Assembly: GCA_018671515.1 (NCBI GenBank)
Contig: JABHHN010000035.1
Span: 1-53,964 of the forward strand
Origin: an archaeon
Lineage (GTDB): Archaea > Nanobdellota > Nanobdellia > Woesearchaeales > GW2011-AR15
DNA length: 53,964 bases
Direction: 5' to 3'
In this document: positions 33,124 through 42,359 of the stretch, piece by piece
Position numbering within the stretch: the stretch's first letter is position 1
Layout: each line of letters begins with the position of its first letter
Program-made: the position numbers and the translations under genes
The notes under the pieces: generated by a model
What the model was told of the DNA's origin: nothing
The model's database searches: none
What the model saw: the letters and a program-made list of their open reading frames with translations, nothing else

Positions 33124-33843
33124 GTGAAACATAAAGAAAAATTAGTAACTCTCAAAAACGTATGGAAAATATACCAAATGGGAGAGGTAAAAGTACCTGC
33201 ACTAAAAGGTGTAAGCGTAGATATTCACAAAGGTGAATTTGTTGCAATCATTGGTGCATCTGGTTCTGGAAAATCTACTATGATGAATCTAGTTGGATGT
33301 TTAGATCTTCCAACAAAAGGAGATATATTTCTAAAAAATCAAAATATTACTAAACTACATGAATCAAAATTATCTGTCCTACGTGGAAAAACTATTGGTT
33401 TTGTCTTTCAACAATATAATTTAATCCAGACAATGACTGCACTTGAAAATGTTTTGCTTCCTTTAGAATTACAGGAAATGAATGATGAAAAGGCAAAAAA
33501 ACAAGCAATAAAAGTTTTAAAATTAGTAGGACTTGAAGACAAGATGTATAATAGACCAACGCAACTCTCTGGCGGACAACAGCAAAGGGTTGCAATTGCA
33601 AGATCACTTGCAAATGATCCAGAAATAATTCTTGCTGATGAAGTAACAGGTGCACTTGATAGTGTGACTGGTAAAGAAATTATGAAAATGCTTACTAAAT
33701 TATGGAAAGAAGAAAATAAAACAATAATAATGATTACACATGATTTGAATTTAGCAAATTATGCTCAGACAATAATTGAACTTAAAGATGGTGAAATTAT
33801 TAAAATTAAAAATAATAATAAACAAACAACGGTGAGAACATGA
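33124..33843 (+). CDS. ABC transporter ATPase (MacB/LolD-like)
   Basis: 239 residues from a GTG start. Walker A GASGSGKST (about residue 45), the Q-loop in FVFQQYNLIQ, the signature LSGGQQQRVAIARSLA, Walker B IILADEVTGALD and the H-loop TITHDL-type MITHDLN are all present. One deviation is E replaced in context ADEVTGALD, which still holds the Asp-Glu pair. It energises the FtsX-type permease at 35223. Its end overlaps the next gene by four bases, so the three genes form an operon. Confidence 0.93.
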   Translation: MKHKEKLVTLKNVWKIYQMGEVKVPALKGVSVDIHKGEFVAIIGASGSGKSTMMNLVGCLDLPTKGDIFLKNQNITKLHESKLSVLRGKTIGFVFQQYNLIQTMTALENVLLPLELQEMNDEKAKKQAIKVLKLVGLEDKMYNRPTQLSGGQQQRVAIARSLANDPEIILADEVTGALDSVTGKEIMKMLTKLWKEENKTIIMITHDLNLANYAQTIIELKDGEIIKIKNNNKQTTVRT

Positions 33844-35195
33844 ATAAAAAAATGAATTTAATATTGATGCTAATGATAATAATTAGTATAATCCCAAATG
33901 TATTTGGAGTTGAAATTAATGATTTCTTATCAATTAGTCTTATCAATCAAGATCCTGATCCTGCAATAGCAGGAGATACACTTGAAATAAGAATTGGTCT
34001 TGAGAACAAAGGAGAAAATATAATTGAAAATAGAGTAATTGAAATGGATTATGAATATCCATTTGAACCATTAACTGGTGAGGATAATATTGAAGTAATT
34101 GAATCAATTAGTCCAAACATTGTTGGAACAAATGCATTAGTATTAAAATTCAAAGTAAGAATTAACAGAGAAGCTGTTGCTGGAAATTACAATATTCATC
34201 TTTTAGAATATGAAGAAGGAAAAAAAGACAAGGCAGTAAAAAGATTATATAGTATAGATATAAAAAATAAAGAAAGTGCAGAAGTAATCTATATTGATAC
34301 AGTTTCATTAATTCCTGGACATGAACAACAAGTAAAATTTACAATTAATAATGTTGGTTCTGCACCATTAAAAGATATAACATTTTCATGGGAAAATGAA
34401 GATGATATAATTCTTCCTGTTGGTTCAGATAATACAAAATATATAAAATATATTGATGTTGGAGAAAAAGAAGAATTAAGTTACAATGTAATAGCTGATT
34501 CTGAAAGTGTTGCAGGATTATATAAATTAGATTTAAGCCTAACTTATGATGATCCTCTGACAAGTGAAGAAAAAGAAATATCAACAATTGCAGGAATCTA
34601 TGTTGGTGGTGGAACAGATTTTGATGTTGCATTTTCAGAATTTTCAAATAATGAATATTCTTTTAGTATTGCAAATGTAGGTAGTAATCCTGCAAATTCA
34701 GTAACTATAACAATTCCTCAACAACAAGGATGGAAAGTCTCAGGATCAAATTCTGAAATAATCGGAAATCTAAATAAAGGAGATTACACTGTTGCAAGTT
34801 TTTCAGTAACAAGCAGTGGTGCAACTAAGTCTGAGAGTGGAACTAAAGATTTTGAATCTATGAGTGAAAAAGAAAGACAGGAAATGCGGGAAAAAGTTCA
34901 AAGCGGAGAAATGCAAAGACCTAACTCACAAAATAATGAAGAAACAAACACTATCAAAATAGATGTCCATTATACAGATACAAAAGGAGAGAGAAAAACT
35001 TCAAATATGGAAGTTTATGTAAATCCTAATTCTGCATCAGCAATGGGAACAAGAACTGGAGATAATAGTCAATTCCAAAAAACAAATCCAATGACTAAAG
35101 CAATAAGTACAATAAAAACAGTAGGAATTGGTATAGTAATAATTATTGCTGGATTGTTTATCTATAAAAAATCCAAAAAAGGAAAGAAAAAATAA
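33840..35195 (+). CDS. Secreted CARDB/COG1361-like protein of the ABC exporter operon
   Basis: 451 residues: an N-terminal signal peptide (about 1-24), three to four beta-sandwich segments of the CARDB/alpha-sandwich type (for example AIAGDTLEIRIGLENKGENI, HEQQVKFTINNVGSAPLKDI and YSFSIANVGSNPANSVTITI), a Gly/Ser/Met-rich linker, and a C-terminal membrane helix (about 420-442) followed by a KKSKKGKKK tail. In archaeal MacB-like operons such proteins replace the periplasmic adaptor of bacterial systems (inference from context). Confidence 0.8.
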   Translation: MNKKMNLILMLMIIISIIPNVFGVEINDFLSISLINQDPDPAIAGDTLEIRIGLENKGENIIENRVIEMDYEYPFEPLTGEDNIEVIESISPNIVGTNALVLKFKVRINREAVAGNYNIHLLEYEEGKKDKAVKRLYSIDIKNKESAEVIYIDTVSLIPGHEQQVKFTINNVGSAPLKDITFSWENEDDIILPVGSDNTKYIKYIDVGEKEELSYNVIADSESVAGLYKLDLSLTYDDPLTSEEKEISTIAGIYVGGGTDFDVAFSEFSNNEYSFSIANVGSNPANSVTITIPQQQGWKVSGSNSEIIGNLNKGDYTVASFSVTSSGATKSESGTKDFESMSEKERQEMREKVQSGEMQRPNSQNNEETNTIKIDVHYTDTKGERKTSNMEVYVNPNSASAMGTRTGDNSQFQKTNPMTKAISTIKTVGIGIVIIIAGLFIYKKSKKGKKK

Positions 35196-35222
35196 ATTAA
35201 ATATAAAAAACAACAATAAAAA

Positions 35223-36461
35223 ATGAAACTTAGAAAATCCCTAAAATTTGCAATAAACATGGTATTGCATAGTAAACTTAGAAGCTGGCTTACTATTTTA
35301 GGTATTGTAATTGGTGTTGCTTCAGTAATTGCAATAATCTCATTAGGAGAAGGTATGAAACAATCTCTTAATAGTCAACTTGGTGGACTTGGAGGTGACC
35401 TTGTTACGGTTAGTCCGGGATTTTCCTCAAGTTCAAAATTTACGCATGGAAGGGGTCCGGGTGGAGGTGGAGGTTCATCTTCTGTTGCAACTGAAGAAGA
35501 GGTTGTGCTAGACAGAGGAGATCTACAAGCATTAAAAGGTATTTCAGATATTGAATTAATGGATACGCAAGTAAGAGGAAGTGTAGATGTTTCATATCTT
35601 GGAAAAAAAGGTTCTGTGACACTTACAGGTGTTGATCAAAAATATTGGGCACAAATTACTATTTCTGAAATTGATGAAGGAAGAATGCTTGGCCCTGCAG
35701 ATCAGAACGTAATTGTCATAGGTGGAAAATTAGCCGAAGGATATTTTGACCAACCTATTGGGATAAACAAGATGGTTACTATTGAAGATATGGCATTTAG
35801 AGTAGTTGGAATTTTAGATGATAGTAGTACAAGTATAATCATGCCAATAATGATGGCATATCAAGTAATAGATGATAAAGAAACAGGTATATATGATAGT
35901 ATTATAATAAAAATAAAAGATGAAGAAAATTTAGATCTAGTTGTAGAAAAAATTGAAAATAAACTTAAGATGATACGTCACGTCACTGAAAAAACAAAAG
36001 ATTTTTCTGTCTCTTCAAATAAACAAACTCAAGAAATGATTGCTGAATTCATGTCTTCAATGACAATGTTTTTAACAGCAATTGCTGGTGTTTCACTTTT
36101 AGTTGGAGCTGTAGGTATTGCAAATACAATGTTTACTTCAGTTTTAGAAAAAACAAAAGAAATTGGAATCATGAAAGCAATAGGTGCAAAAAATAAAGAT
36201 ATCATGACAATATTTCTTTTCAATGCAGGTTTAATTGGTTTAGTTGGAGGAGTTATAGGTGTTATTTTTGGAATAATTTTATCAAGCTTAATGCCAATAA
36301 TGATGAGTGGTATGGGAAGATTAGGCTCAGAAACAGTTGTCAGTATCAATTCAATAATACTTTCTTTATCTGTATCAATAATAATTGGAATGATTGCTGG
36401 AGTAATACCTGCATATCAAGGATCTAAATTAAAACCTGTAGATGCATTGAGATATGAATAA
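35223..36461 (+). CDS. MacB/FtsX-like ABC permease
   Basis: 412 residues. An N-terminal helix (LRSWLTILGIVIGVASVIAI), a large extracytoplasmic domain with a Gly-rich loop (GRGPGGGGGSSS, about residues 79-90), and three C-terminal helices with VGAVGIANTMFTSVLEKTKE and IGIMKAIGAKNKDIMTIFL, the conserved FtsX-fold coupling motif. The final PVDALRYE is typical of MacB-type permeases. It exports an unknown substrate with the ATPase at 33124. Confidence 0.92.
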   Translation: MKLRKSLKFAINMVLHSKLRSWLTILGIVIGVASVIAIISLGEGMKQSLNSQLGGLGGDLVTVSPGFSSSSKFTHGRGPGGGGGSSSVATEEEVVLDRGDLQALKGISDIELMDTQVRGSVDVSYLGKKGSVTLTGVDQKYWAQITISEIDEGRMLGPADQNVIVIGGKLAEGYFDQPIGINKMVTIEDMAFRVVGILDDSSTSIIMPIMMAYQVIDDKETGIYDSIIIKIKDEENLDLVVEKIENKLKMIRHVTEKTKDFSVSSNKQTQEMIAEFMSSMTMFLTAIAGVSLLVGAVGIANTMFTSVLEKTKEIGIMKAIGAKNKDIMTIFLFNAGLIGLVGGVIGVIFGIILSSLMPIMMSGMGRLGSETVVSINSIILSLSVSIIIGMIAGVIPAYQGSKLKPVDALRYE

Positions 36462-36500
36462 TAGAAATATTTATATACTATAGGGATTTATATAATCGCT

Positions 36501-36722
36501 ATGGCAACTACAACCATCCAAATAAGCAGAGATTTACTTGAAGATTTAAAATCTCGTAAAATGTATGATAAAGAAAGTTATGAAGATATTATTCGAGATT
36601 TGTTAGAAGATACTATGGAACTTTCAAAACAAACACTTGCTAACATTAAAAAATCAGAAGAAGATATAAAAACTGGAAGAATAAAAACTCTTGCAGAAGT
36701 TGAAGCAAGGTTAAATGAATGA
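36501..36722 (+). CDS. Antitoxin (ribbon-helix-helix-like), second module
   Basis: 73 residues. MATTTIQISRDLLEDLKSRK is the DNA-binding strand-helix of a ribbon-helix-helix antitoxin, ESYEDIIRDLLED follows as in the antitoxin at 3079-3318, and the C-terminal helix ends TLAEVEARLNE. ATATTTATATACT about 29 nt upstream gives a leaderless start. The last four bases overlap the toxin start (ATGA), so translation is coupled. Confidence 0.8.
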   Translation: MATTTIQISRDLLEDLKSRKMYDKESYEDIIRDLLEDTMELSKQTLANIKKSEEDIKTGRIKTLAEVEARLNE

Positions 36723-36973
36723 GTTATAAAATTGTATTTTCAAATTTCGCAGATAAGCAACTTAGTAAATTACCTTTAGATATTCAAAATAGAATTATTT
36801 CTACTATTAAAAGATGCAGAATTAGACCTTATTCTCACATAAAAAAACTAGTTAGTTCTAAATATTTTAAATTAAGAATCGGAAATTATAGAGCAATATT
36901 AGATATTATTGATAATAAATTAATTATTCATGTAATTGAAATAGGTCATAGAAAAAATATTTACAAAAAATAA
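36719..36973 (+). CDS. RelE/ParE-superfamily toxin, second module
   Basis: 84 residues, the same length as the toxin at 2824-3078. MSYKIVFSNFADKQLSKLPL, the strand YFKLRIGNYRAILDI and the C-terminal GHRKNIYKK match it closely in layout. The basic and His residues near the C-terminus are the expected catalytic or RNA-binding positions. It is immediately downstream of its antitoxin and convergent with the thioredoxin-CcdA gene (8 bases apart). Confidence 0.85.
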   Translation: MSYKIVFSNFADKQLSKLPLDIQNRIISTIKRCRIRPYSHIKKLVSSKYFKLRIGNYRAILDIIDNKLIIHVIEIGHRKNIYKK

Positions 36974-36981
36974 AATTTTTA

Positions 36982-38142
36982 TTATCCCAACATCAATAAA
37001 TTAGGTTTCAGTATCAAAAGTAATCCTAAAATAAATAACATTGCACCTGATACAAACTTCAACCATTTACCTTGATTCTCTGTAAGTTTTTTAGAACTAA
37101 GTGTATAGACTGCAATTGTAAAAACTATAAAATCATCTAACATATACATCAATATGTAAAGACCAATATATAGATAATATTGAACACTTGATAAATTATT
37201 AATTGTTAAAATATTTGTATAAATAGCAGGAAACCCTGCTGTGCACAAAAGCTCAACAGAATTCACAGTAAAAGCTAAAACTGCAACTCCTATCAATGAT
37301 ACAAAAATAGATTTTTCATTAATAAGTGCCCTCATCTTTTTGAATAATTTTGGTTTTGCCTTCTTAGAAATTGTAAGAGAAGGACCTTTCTTAAAAAAGA
37401 ATAATTCTTTCATATTTATTGCACCAAATATTACTGCAAATCCTCCAACTAAAAATCTTAGAATTGGTAAAAACCCAATTATAAGATACAAATTCAACCA
37501 TGCTGCCATGAAAAAATAATATACTAATCCTGAAATAAGTATGAATGTTCCACCGATCATAAACATCCTTTTTCTTGATTTTGTGTAAACTAAAAGTGTA
37601 AGTAAAAACATCAATACCCACATTGCACATGGATTAAATCCATCTAGTAAACCAATAATTATAGTAAATAATGGAAGTGAAATTCTTGTTGTGTCAATTG
37701 TTCCAATAAGAGGTAATGTAATTACTGTATCAATATCTTTTTTATCATTTGGACAAGTGGTAAGATTATCACCTATATTTTTCATCAAATCTACGCCATC
37801 ATAATTAATAATTGCTTCTTCTATTTCTCTTCCTTTATTCTCATCATTATCATAACCAATAATTGCTTCATGTCCAATAAAAATAGTAGGAACACCAATA
37901 ACATCTGTTCCACATGCGGAACTCATTTTAATAAAAAGATCAGAATTATCTGTATTTTTCCAAGTCTCATAAGAATGCAAATTCACATCAGGGTATTTCT
38001 CAACCATCTTTTCTAAAAATGGCTCAGCTTCTGCACAATGAGGACACCCATCACCATAGAAAAAATATACATTTACATCTTCTGCAAAAACAGTTGAAAT
38101 AAGAAGTATTGAAATTAAAATGTAGATTAATGATTTTTTCAT
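36982..38142 (-). CDS. Secreted thioredoxin-like domain fused to a CcdA/DsbD-like membrane domain
   Basis: 386 residues. A signal peptide (1-20) is followed by a thioredoxin/glutaredoxin fold with CPHC (about residues 33-36, FYGDGCPHC) and the cis-Pro loop GVPTIFIG. After about residue 155 six or more helices follow, with a Cys in GFNPCAMWVLM and another in ELLCTAGFPAIY, the pair used by CcdA/DsbD domains to carry electrons across the membrane. It likely moves reducing equivalents from cytoplasmic thioredoxin to extracytoplasmic disulphides, a fitting partner for the many Cys-rich secreted proteins here. Confidence 0.85.
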   Translation of the reverse strand: MKKSLIYILISILLISTVFAEDVNVYFFYGDGCPHCAEAEPFLEKMVEKYPDVNLHSYETWKNTDNSDLFIKMSSACGTDVIGVPTIFIGHEAIIGYDNDENKGREIEEAIINYDGVDLMKNIGDNLTTCPNDKKDIDTVITLPLIGTIDTTRISLPLFTIIIGLLDGFNPCAMWVLMFLLTLLVYTKSRKRMFMIGGTFILISGLVYYFFMAAWLNLYLIIGFLPILRFLVGGFAVIFGAINMKELFFFKKGPSLTISKKAKPKLFKKMRALINEKSIFVSLIGVAVLAFTVNSVELLCTAGFPAIYTNILTINNLSSVQYYLYIGLYILMYMLDDFIVFTIAVYTLSSKKLTENQGKWLKFVSGAMLFILGLLLILKPNLLMLG

Positions 38143-38414
38143 TATGAGAATAGGGATATTTAATTGCTTAAAAATATTGTTGTAATACTATCACAAAGTG
38201 TTGTAAATTTTACACTTATTTTATTTGTGCAGTTTTTTCATTTTATCATCAAGTGCAAAACACTTGCTTACAAAGAAGAATTTTCAAAAAAGAAAATTCT
38301 TCAAATTAATAATGCAAAAAAAGAATAATAAATTACACATAAACAAAAATAATCAAAACATAATTTAAAAGATTTAAAAAATCCTTATCTACAATAATTT
38401 CTCTTTTTCGAAAA
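38143..38414. other. Divergent spacer with two hairpins
   Basis: No gene is seen. CAAGTG/CACTTG (38250-38266) and the 11-bp stem GAAGAATTTTC/GAAAATTCTTC (38275-38302, six-base loop) lie mid-spacer between the divergent thioredoxin-CcdA gene and the leu leader. Since both flanking genes read outward, these are unlikely to be simple terminators. Confidence 0.4.
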
Positions 38415-38422
38415 CTTTATAT
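38415..38422 (+). promoter_or_regulatory. Promoter of the leu operon
   Basis: TTTATATG preceded by CGAAAAC, a BRE-like sequence. The box is centred about 30 nt upstream of the ATG at 38449, the usual distance from TATA box to transcription start, so the mRNA probably begins at or next to that ATG (leaderless). Confidence 0.6.
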
Positions 38423-38448
38423 GTAATAATTCAATCCTAAACCAGATA

Positions 38449-38520
38449 ATGACAAGCGTGAATACATTTGGAAAAACAATTTTACTTCTAAATAGTCTTC
38501 TCCTTATTCTGCTTCTTTAA
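38449..38520 (+). CDS. Leucine-rich leader peptide upstream of leuA
   Basis: A 23-codon frame reading MTSVNTFGKT, then I-LLL-NS-LLL-I-LLL and a TAA stop. Nine of 23 codons are leucine, in three blocks of three, using TTA, CTT, CTA, CTC and CTG, the last two being uncommon in such AT-rich DNA. It starts at leaderless distance from a good TATA box and ends 53 bases before the leuA start. Bacterial leuL peptides have the same role and a similar Leu cluster. A short membrane peptide is the alternative reading, but the position ahead of the leucine genes favours a regulatory leader. Confidence 0.7.
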   Translation: MTSVNTFGKTILLLNSLLLILLL

Positions 38521-38548
38521 ACGAAGCTCATTGAAATTTAAATTTTTT
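38511..38548 (+). terminator. Candidate attenuator between leader peptide and leuA
   Basis: GCTTC (38511-38515, the last Leu codons) can pair with GAAGC (38523-38527) across the leader stop codon, and a six-T tract follows at 38543-38548. A ribosome held on the final Leu codons would cover the 5' arm. In archaea a T-tract can suffice for termination, so coupling between the leader ribosome and the T-tract could also work without the hairpin. The stem is only five base pairs. Confidence 0.4.
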
Positions 38549-38573
38549 ATAAACTTAATATAGGTGAATATAA

Positions 38574-40115
38574 TTGAAAAAAATAGATATATTTGATACA
38601 ACATTGCGTGATGGTGAACAGAGCCCTGGAGCTAATTTAACAATCCAGGAAAAATTGATAATTGCAAAACAACTTGAAAAACTAAACGTTGATATAATTG
38701 AAGCAGGATTTCCTATCTCTTCTCCTGGCTCATTTGAAGCTGTGAAACTAATTTCAAAAGAAGTCAAAGGTCCAGTAATTTGTGCTTTAGCAAGATCATT
38801 AAAAAAAGATATTGATTCTGCAGTTGATGCACTAAAAGATGCTAAAAGAAAAAGAATTCATGTTTTCATTGCAACTTCACAAATTCATATGGATCATAAA
38901 TTACGTAAATCAAAAGATGAAGTAAAAAAAATGGCATATGATGGTGTAAAATATGCGAAACAATTTGTTGATGATATTGAATTCTCACCTGAAGATGCAT
39001 CACGTACAAATATGGATTATATGTGTGAAGTAATTGAAGCTGCAATTTCTGCTGGAGCAACTACAATAAATATTCCAGATACAGTTGGTTATGCACAACC
39101 TGATGAATATGGAGACAGGATAAAACATGTCCTTGAAAATGTGTCTAATATCAAAGGAATAAAAATTAGTACACATTGCCATGATGATTTAGGTTTATCT
39201 GTTGCAAATTCACTTGCTGCAATAAAAAATGGTGCAGTCCAAGTTGAAGGTACAATAAATGGAATTGGAGAGCGTGCAGGAAATACTGCTCTTGAAGAAG
39301 TCATAATGGCATTAAAAACTAGAAATGAATATTATGATGCATATACAAATATCGATACAAAAGAATTATTTAAGACAAGTCAACTTATTTCAAAATTAAG
39401 TGGAATGGCAGTACAAAGAAATAAGGCAATTATTGGTAGAAATGCGTTTGCTCATGAAGCAGGAATTCATCAGCATGGTGTTATTGCAAATAAAAGTACA
39501 TATGAAATTATGTCACCTGCAGATATTGGATGGACTGGAGAGAACATTGTTATTGGAAAATTATCCGGAAAACATGCAGCAAAAGAAGCACTAAAAAATG
39601 CAGGAATTGATCTTAATGATGAACAACTTGAACAAGTAAGTAATAAAATAAAAGATTTAGCTGATAAGAAAAAAGATGTAAATACTGATGATATTGTTGC
39701 TATTGGAATTGATGTCTTAAATAAATTAAGTGAAGAAGAAGATGTCATCAAACTTGATGAATTAACAATTGTCACTGGAAATAGAACAACACCTACTGCA
39801 ACTGTTGGATTGGTAATTGATGGAGAGAAAAAAGTAAGTACAGGAATTGGAGTAGGACCTGTTAATGCTGCTACAAATGCGATAAAATCTATAGTTGGAC
39901 CAACAATGAACCTTAAAGAATATAGTCTAAAGGCAGTAACAGGTGGGACAGATGCACTGGCAAATGTTGCAATAAAAGTAGAAGATGACAAAGGAAACAT
40001 CTTTGCATCTGAAGCAGTTGATGAAGACGTAATAATGGCATCTGTTAAAGCAATATTAAAAGGCGCAAATAAAGCAATGATCTACAAAAAGAAGAAAGAG
40101 AATGGAAATAATTAA
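38574..40115 (+). CDS. leuA: 2-isopropylmalate synthase
   Basis: 513 residues from a TTG start preceded by AGGTGA. First committed step of leucine synthesis: acetyl-CoA plus 2-oxoisovalerate. The TIM-barrel opens with [13 protein letters not shown] (metal-binding Asp and catalytic Arg), with [15 protein letters not shown] (HxH metal ligands) near residue 200 and [12 protein letters not shown] after it. A C-terminal regulatory LeuA domain (about 385-505) suggests leucine feedback inhibition. The length and architecture are those of the bacterial-type enzyme. It overlaps leuC by 14 bases. Confidence 0.92.
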   Translation: MKKIDIFDTTLRDGEQSPGANLTIQEKLIIAKQLEKLNVDIIEAGFPISSPGSFEAVKLISKEVKGPVICALARSLKKDIDSAVDALKDAKRKRIHVFIATSQIHMDHKLRKSKDEVKKMAYDGVKYAKQFVDDIEFSPEDASRTNMDYMCEVIEAAISAGATTINIPDTVGYAQPDEYGDRIKHVLENVSNIKGIKISTHCHDDLGLSVANSLAAIKNGAVQVEGTINGIGERAGNTALEEVIMALKTRNEYYDAYTNIDTKELFKTSQLISKLSGMAVQRNKAIIGRNAFAHEAGIHQHGVIANKSTYEIMSPADIGWTGENIVIGKLSGKHAAKEALKNAGIDLNDEQLEQVSNKIKDLADKKKDVNTDDIVAIGIDVLNKLSEEEDVIKLDELTIVTGNRTTPTATVGLVIDGEKKVSTGIGVGPVNAATNAIKSIVGPTMNLKEYSLKAVTGGTDALANVAIKVEDDKGNIFASEAVDEDVIMASVKAILKGANKAMIYKKKKENGNN

Positions 40116-41547
40116 AAGTCAGCATGATTTATCGGACATAAAAATGACAGGAAAAAATCTATTTGAAAAGGTATGGGAAAAACATGCAGTTGCAGAACTT
40201 CCTACAGGACAGACACAATTATTCATTGGACTTCATCTAATACATGAAGTAACATCTCCACAAGCATTCCAAATGCTAAGAGAACGTGGACTTAGTGTAA
40301 AACATCCTGAAAATACCTTTGCTACAATAGATCATATAATTCCTACAGAAGATCAACAAAGACCTTATAAAGATAAATTAGCTGAATTAATGGCTGAAAG
40401 CTTAGATAAAAATACAAAAGAAAACAATATCAAATTTTTTAATACAGATTCAGGAAAACAAGGTGTTGTCCATATAATCGGACCTGAACTTGGTTTAACT
40501 CAACCTGGAATGACTATCTGTTGTGGAGATTCTCATACTTCAACACATGGTGCATTTGGGTCCATTTCTTTTGGAATTGGTACAAGCCAAGTAAGAGATG
40601 TATTAGCAACTCAATGTCTTGCAATGACTAAATTAAAAGTAAGACGAATTGAAGTAAATGGTGAATTACAAAATGGTGTTTATCCAAAAGATGTCATACT
40701 TCATATAATAAAAACACTTGGTGTAAATGGTGGTATTGGTTATGCATATGAATTTGCAGGAAATGTTTTTGATAATATGACAATGGAAGAAAGAATGACA
40801 GTTTGTAATATGTCAATTGAAGGTGGTGCACGTTGTGGTTATGTAAATCCTGACCAAACAACATATGATTATATAAAAAATAGAGAATATGCACCAAAAG
40901 AAAATGATTTTGAAGAGGCAGTAAAATACTGGAAATCTATTGCATCTGATACTGATGCACATTATGATGATATAATAAAAATAAATGGATCTGAAATTGT
41001 TCCAACAGTCACATGGGGTATAACACCTGGACAAGGAATTGGAATAAGTGAAAATCTACCATCAATTGATAGTTTTAAAGAATCAGATAAAAAAACTGTA
41101 GAAAAAGCATATGAATACATGGATTTAGTACCTGGAGAATCAATTATTGGAACAAAAATAGATGTTGCATTTATAGGTTCATGTACAAATGGAAGGATAT
41201 CTGATTTTAGAGAAGCTGCTAAAATTATAAATGGAAAAAAAGTTGCAGAAAATGTTAGAGCAATTGCTGTTCCTGGAAGCCAACAAGTAGATAAAATGGC
41301 AAAAGAAGAAGGACTTGATAAAATATTTATTGATTCTGGTTTTGAGTGGAGAAAAGCAGGATGTTCAATGTGTCTTGCAATGAATCCAGACAAATTAAAA
41401 GGTAGAGAAATTAGTGCTTCAACATCAAATAGAAATTTTATTGGTAGACAAGGAAGCCCGACAGGAAGAACAATTTTAATGAGTCCTGCAATGGTTGGAG
41501 CTGCAGCAATAAATGGAAAAATTATTGATATTAGAGAGGTCCTATAA
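40102..41547 (+). CDS. leuC: 3-isopropylmalate dehydratase large subunit
   Basis: 481 residues. The aconitase-type active site is visible: [31 protein letters not shown] with one cluster cysteine, and [14 protein letters not shown] with the CxxC pair of the 4Fe-4S cluster. The length corresponds to the bacterial LeuC rather than the shorter archaeal homoaconitase-like form. It works as a heterodimer with LeuD, isomerising 2- to 3-isopropylmalate. It overlaps leuA at the start and is followed at once by leuD. Confidence 0.93.
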   Translation: MEIIKSQHDLSDIKMTGKNLFEKVWEKHAVAELPTGQTQLFIGLHLIHEVTSPQAFQMLRERGLSVKHPENTFATIDHIIPTEDQQRPYKDKLAELMAESLDKNTKENNIKFFNTDSGKQGVVHIIGPELGLTQPGMTICCGDSHTSTHGAFGSISFGIGTSQVRDVLATQCLAMTKLKVRRIEVNGELQNGVYPKDVILHIIKTLGVNGGIGYAYEFAGNVFDNMTMEERMTVCNMSIEGGARCGYVNPDQTTYDYIKNREYAPKENDFEEAVKYWKSIASDTDAHYDDIIKINGSEIVPTVTWGITPGQGIGISENLPSIDSFKESDKKTVEKAYEYMDLVPGESIIGTKIDVAFIGSCTNGRISDFREAAKIINGKKVAENVRAIAVPGSQQVDKMAKEEGLDKIFIDSGFEWRKAGCSMCLAMNPDKLKGREISASTSNRNFIGRQGSPTGRTILMSPAMVGAAAINGKIIDIREVL

Positions 41548-41548
41548 A

Positions 41549-42157
41549 ATGACAATCAAAAAAATCACACAAATATCTGGAAGCGCAATTCCAGTAAAAG
41601 GAAACGATATCGATACAGATAGAATAATTCCTGCAAGATATCTAAAAGAAATCACATTTGAGAAAATGGGGAATTATGCATTCCATGATGAAAGATTCGA
41701 TGTTGATGAAAATAAAAAAATTCATCCTTTCAATGATGAAAAATATAATGGTGCATCAATTCTTATAGTAAACAAAAATTTTGGATGTGGTTCATCACGT
41801 GAACACGCACCACAATCCATAATGAGATTTGGAATAAATGCAATAATTGGTGAATCATTTGCAGAAATATTTGCAGGGAATTGCACAATGCTTGGTATCC
41901 CTTTACTTATTGGAAATGAAGAACAAATAAATGAGCTAATGGAATTCACTATAAACAATCCAAAAGAAAATATTGAAATTAATATAATAAATAAAACAAT
42001 AAAATATGAAAATAAAACAATTCAATTAGATATGAACCCTTCTTCACAAAATGCACTTGTTGAAGGTACATGGGATTCTGTTTCACTTATGTTAAATAAT
42101 GAAGAAAAAATTGAAATTGTTGAAAAGAACTTACCATATTTGAATGAATTTAAATAA
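41549..42157 (+). CDS. leuD: 3-isopropylmalate dehydratase small subunit
   Basis: 202 residues from the ATG at 41549, one base after the leuC stop. The swivel domain is recognised by GNDIDTDRIIPARYLKEITF and GCGSSREHAPQSIMRFGINA, the substrate-recognition and phosphate-binding loops. About 200 residues is the bacterial LeuD length; many archaeal LeuDs are nearer 165. Partner of LeuC. Confidence 0.92.
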   Translation: MTIKKITQISGSAIPVKGNDIDTDRIIPARYLKEITFEKMGNYAFHDERFDVDENKKIHPFNDEKYNGASILIVNKNFGCGSSREHAPQSIMRFGINAIIGESFAEIFAGNCTMLGIPLLIGNEEQINELMEFTINNPKENIEINIINKTIKYENKTIQLDMNPSSQNALVEGTWDSVSLMLNNEEKIEIVEKNLPYLNEFK

Positions 42158-42209
42158 AATTAATATGTATTTTAATTTAATATATTTTTATCATTAAATT
42201 AAAACCATA

Positions 42210-42261
42210 ATGAGCTTCGCTCATAAAAATACACGTGCACAATTGCAGAGAGCGTAGCTCT
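42210..42261. other. Pair of short hairpins between leuD and leuB
   Basis: ATGAGC-TTC-GCTCAT (42210-42224) and AGAGC-GTA-GCTCT (42249-42261) are perfect hairpins with three-base loops in an otherwise AT-rich 200-base spacer. They may partly terminate or protect the leuACD transcript. leuB appears to have its own A/T-rich upstream region and a ribosome-binding AGGAGATG. Confidence 0.4.
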
Positions 42262-42359
42262 ATGCTATGAAAGTTTAATGTGTTCATACAAAAAAAACAA
42301 ATTAAAAACATAAAAAAAATAATACTTAGAATTAAAATAAATTAAACAGGAGATGAAAA

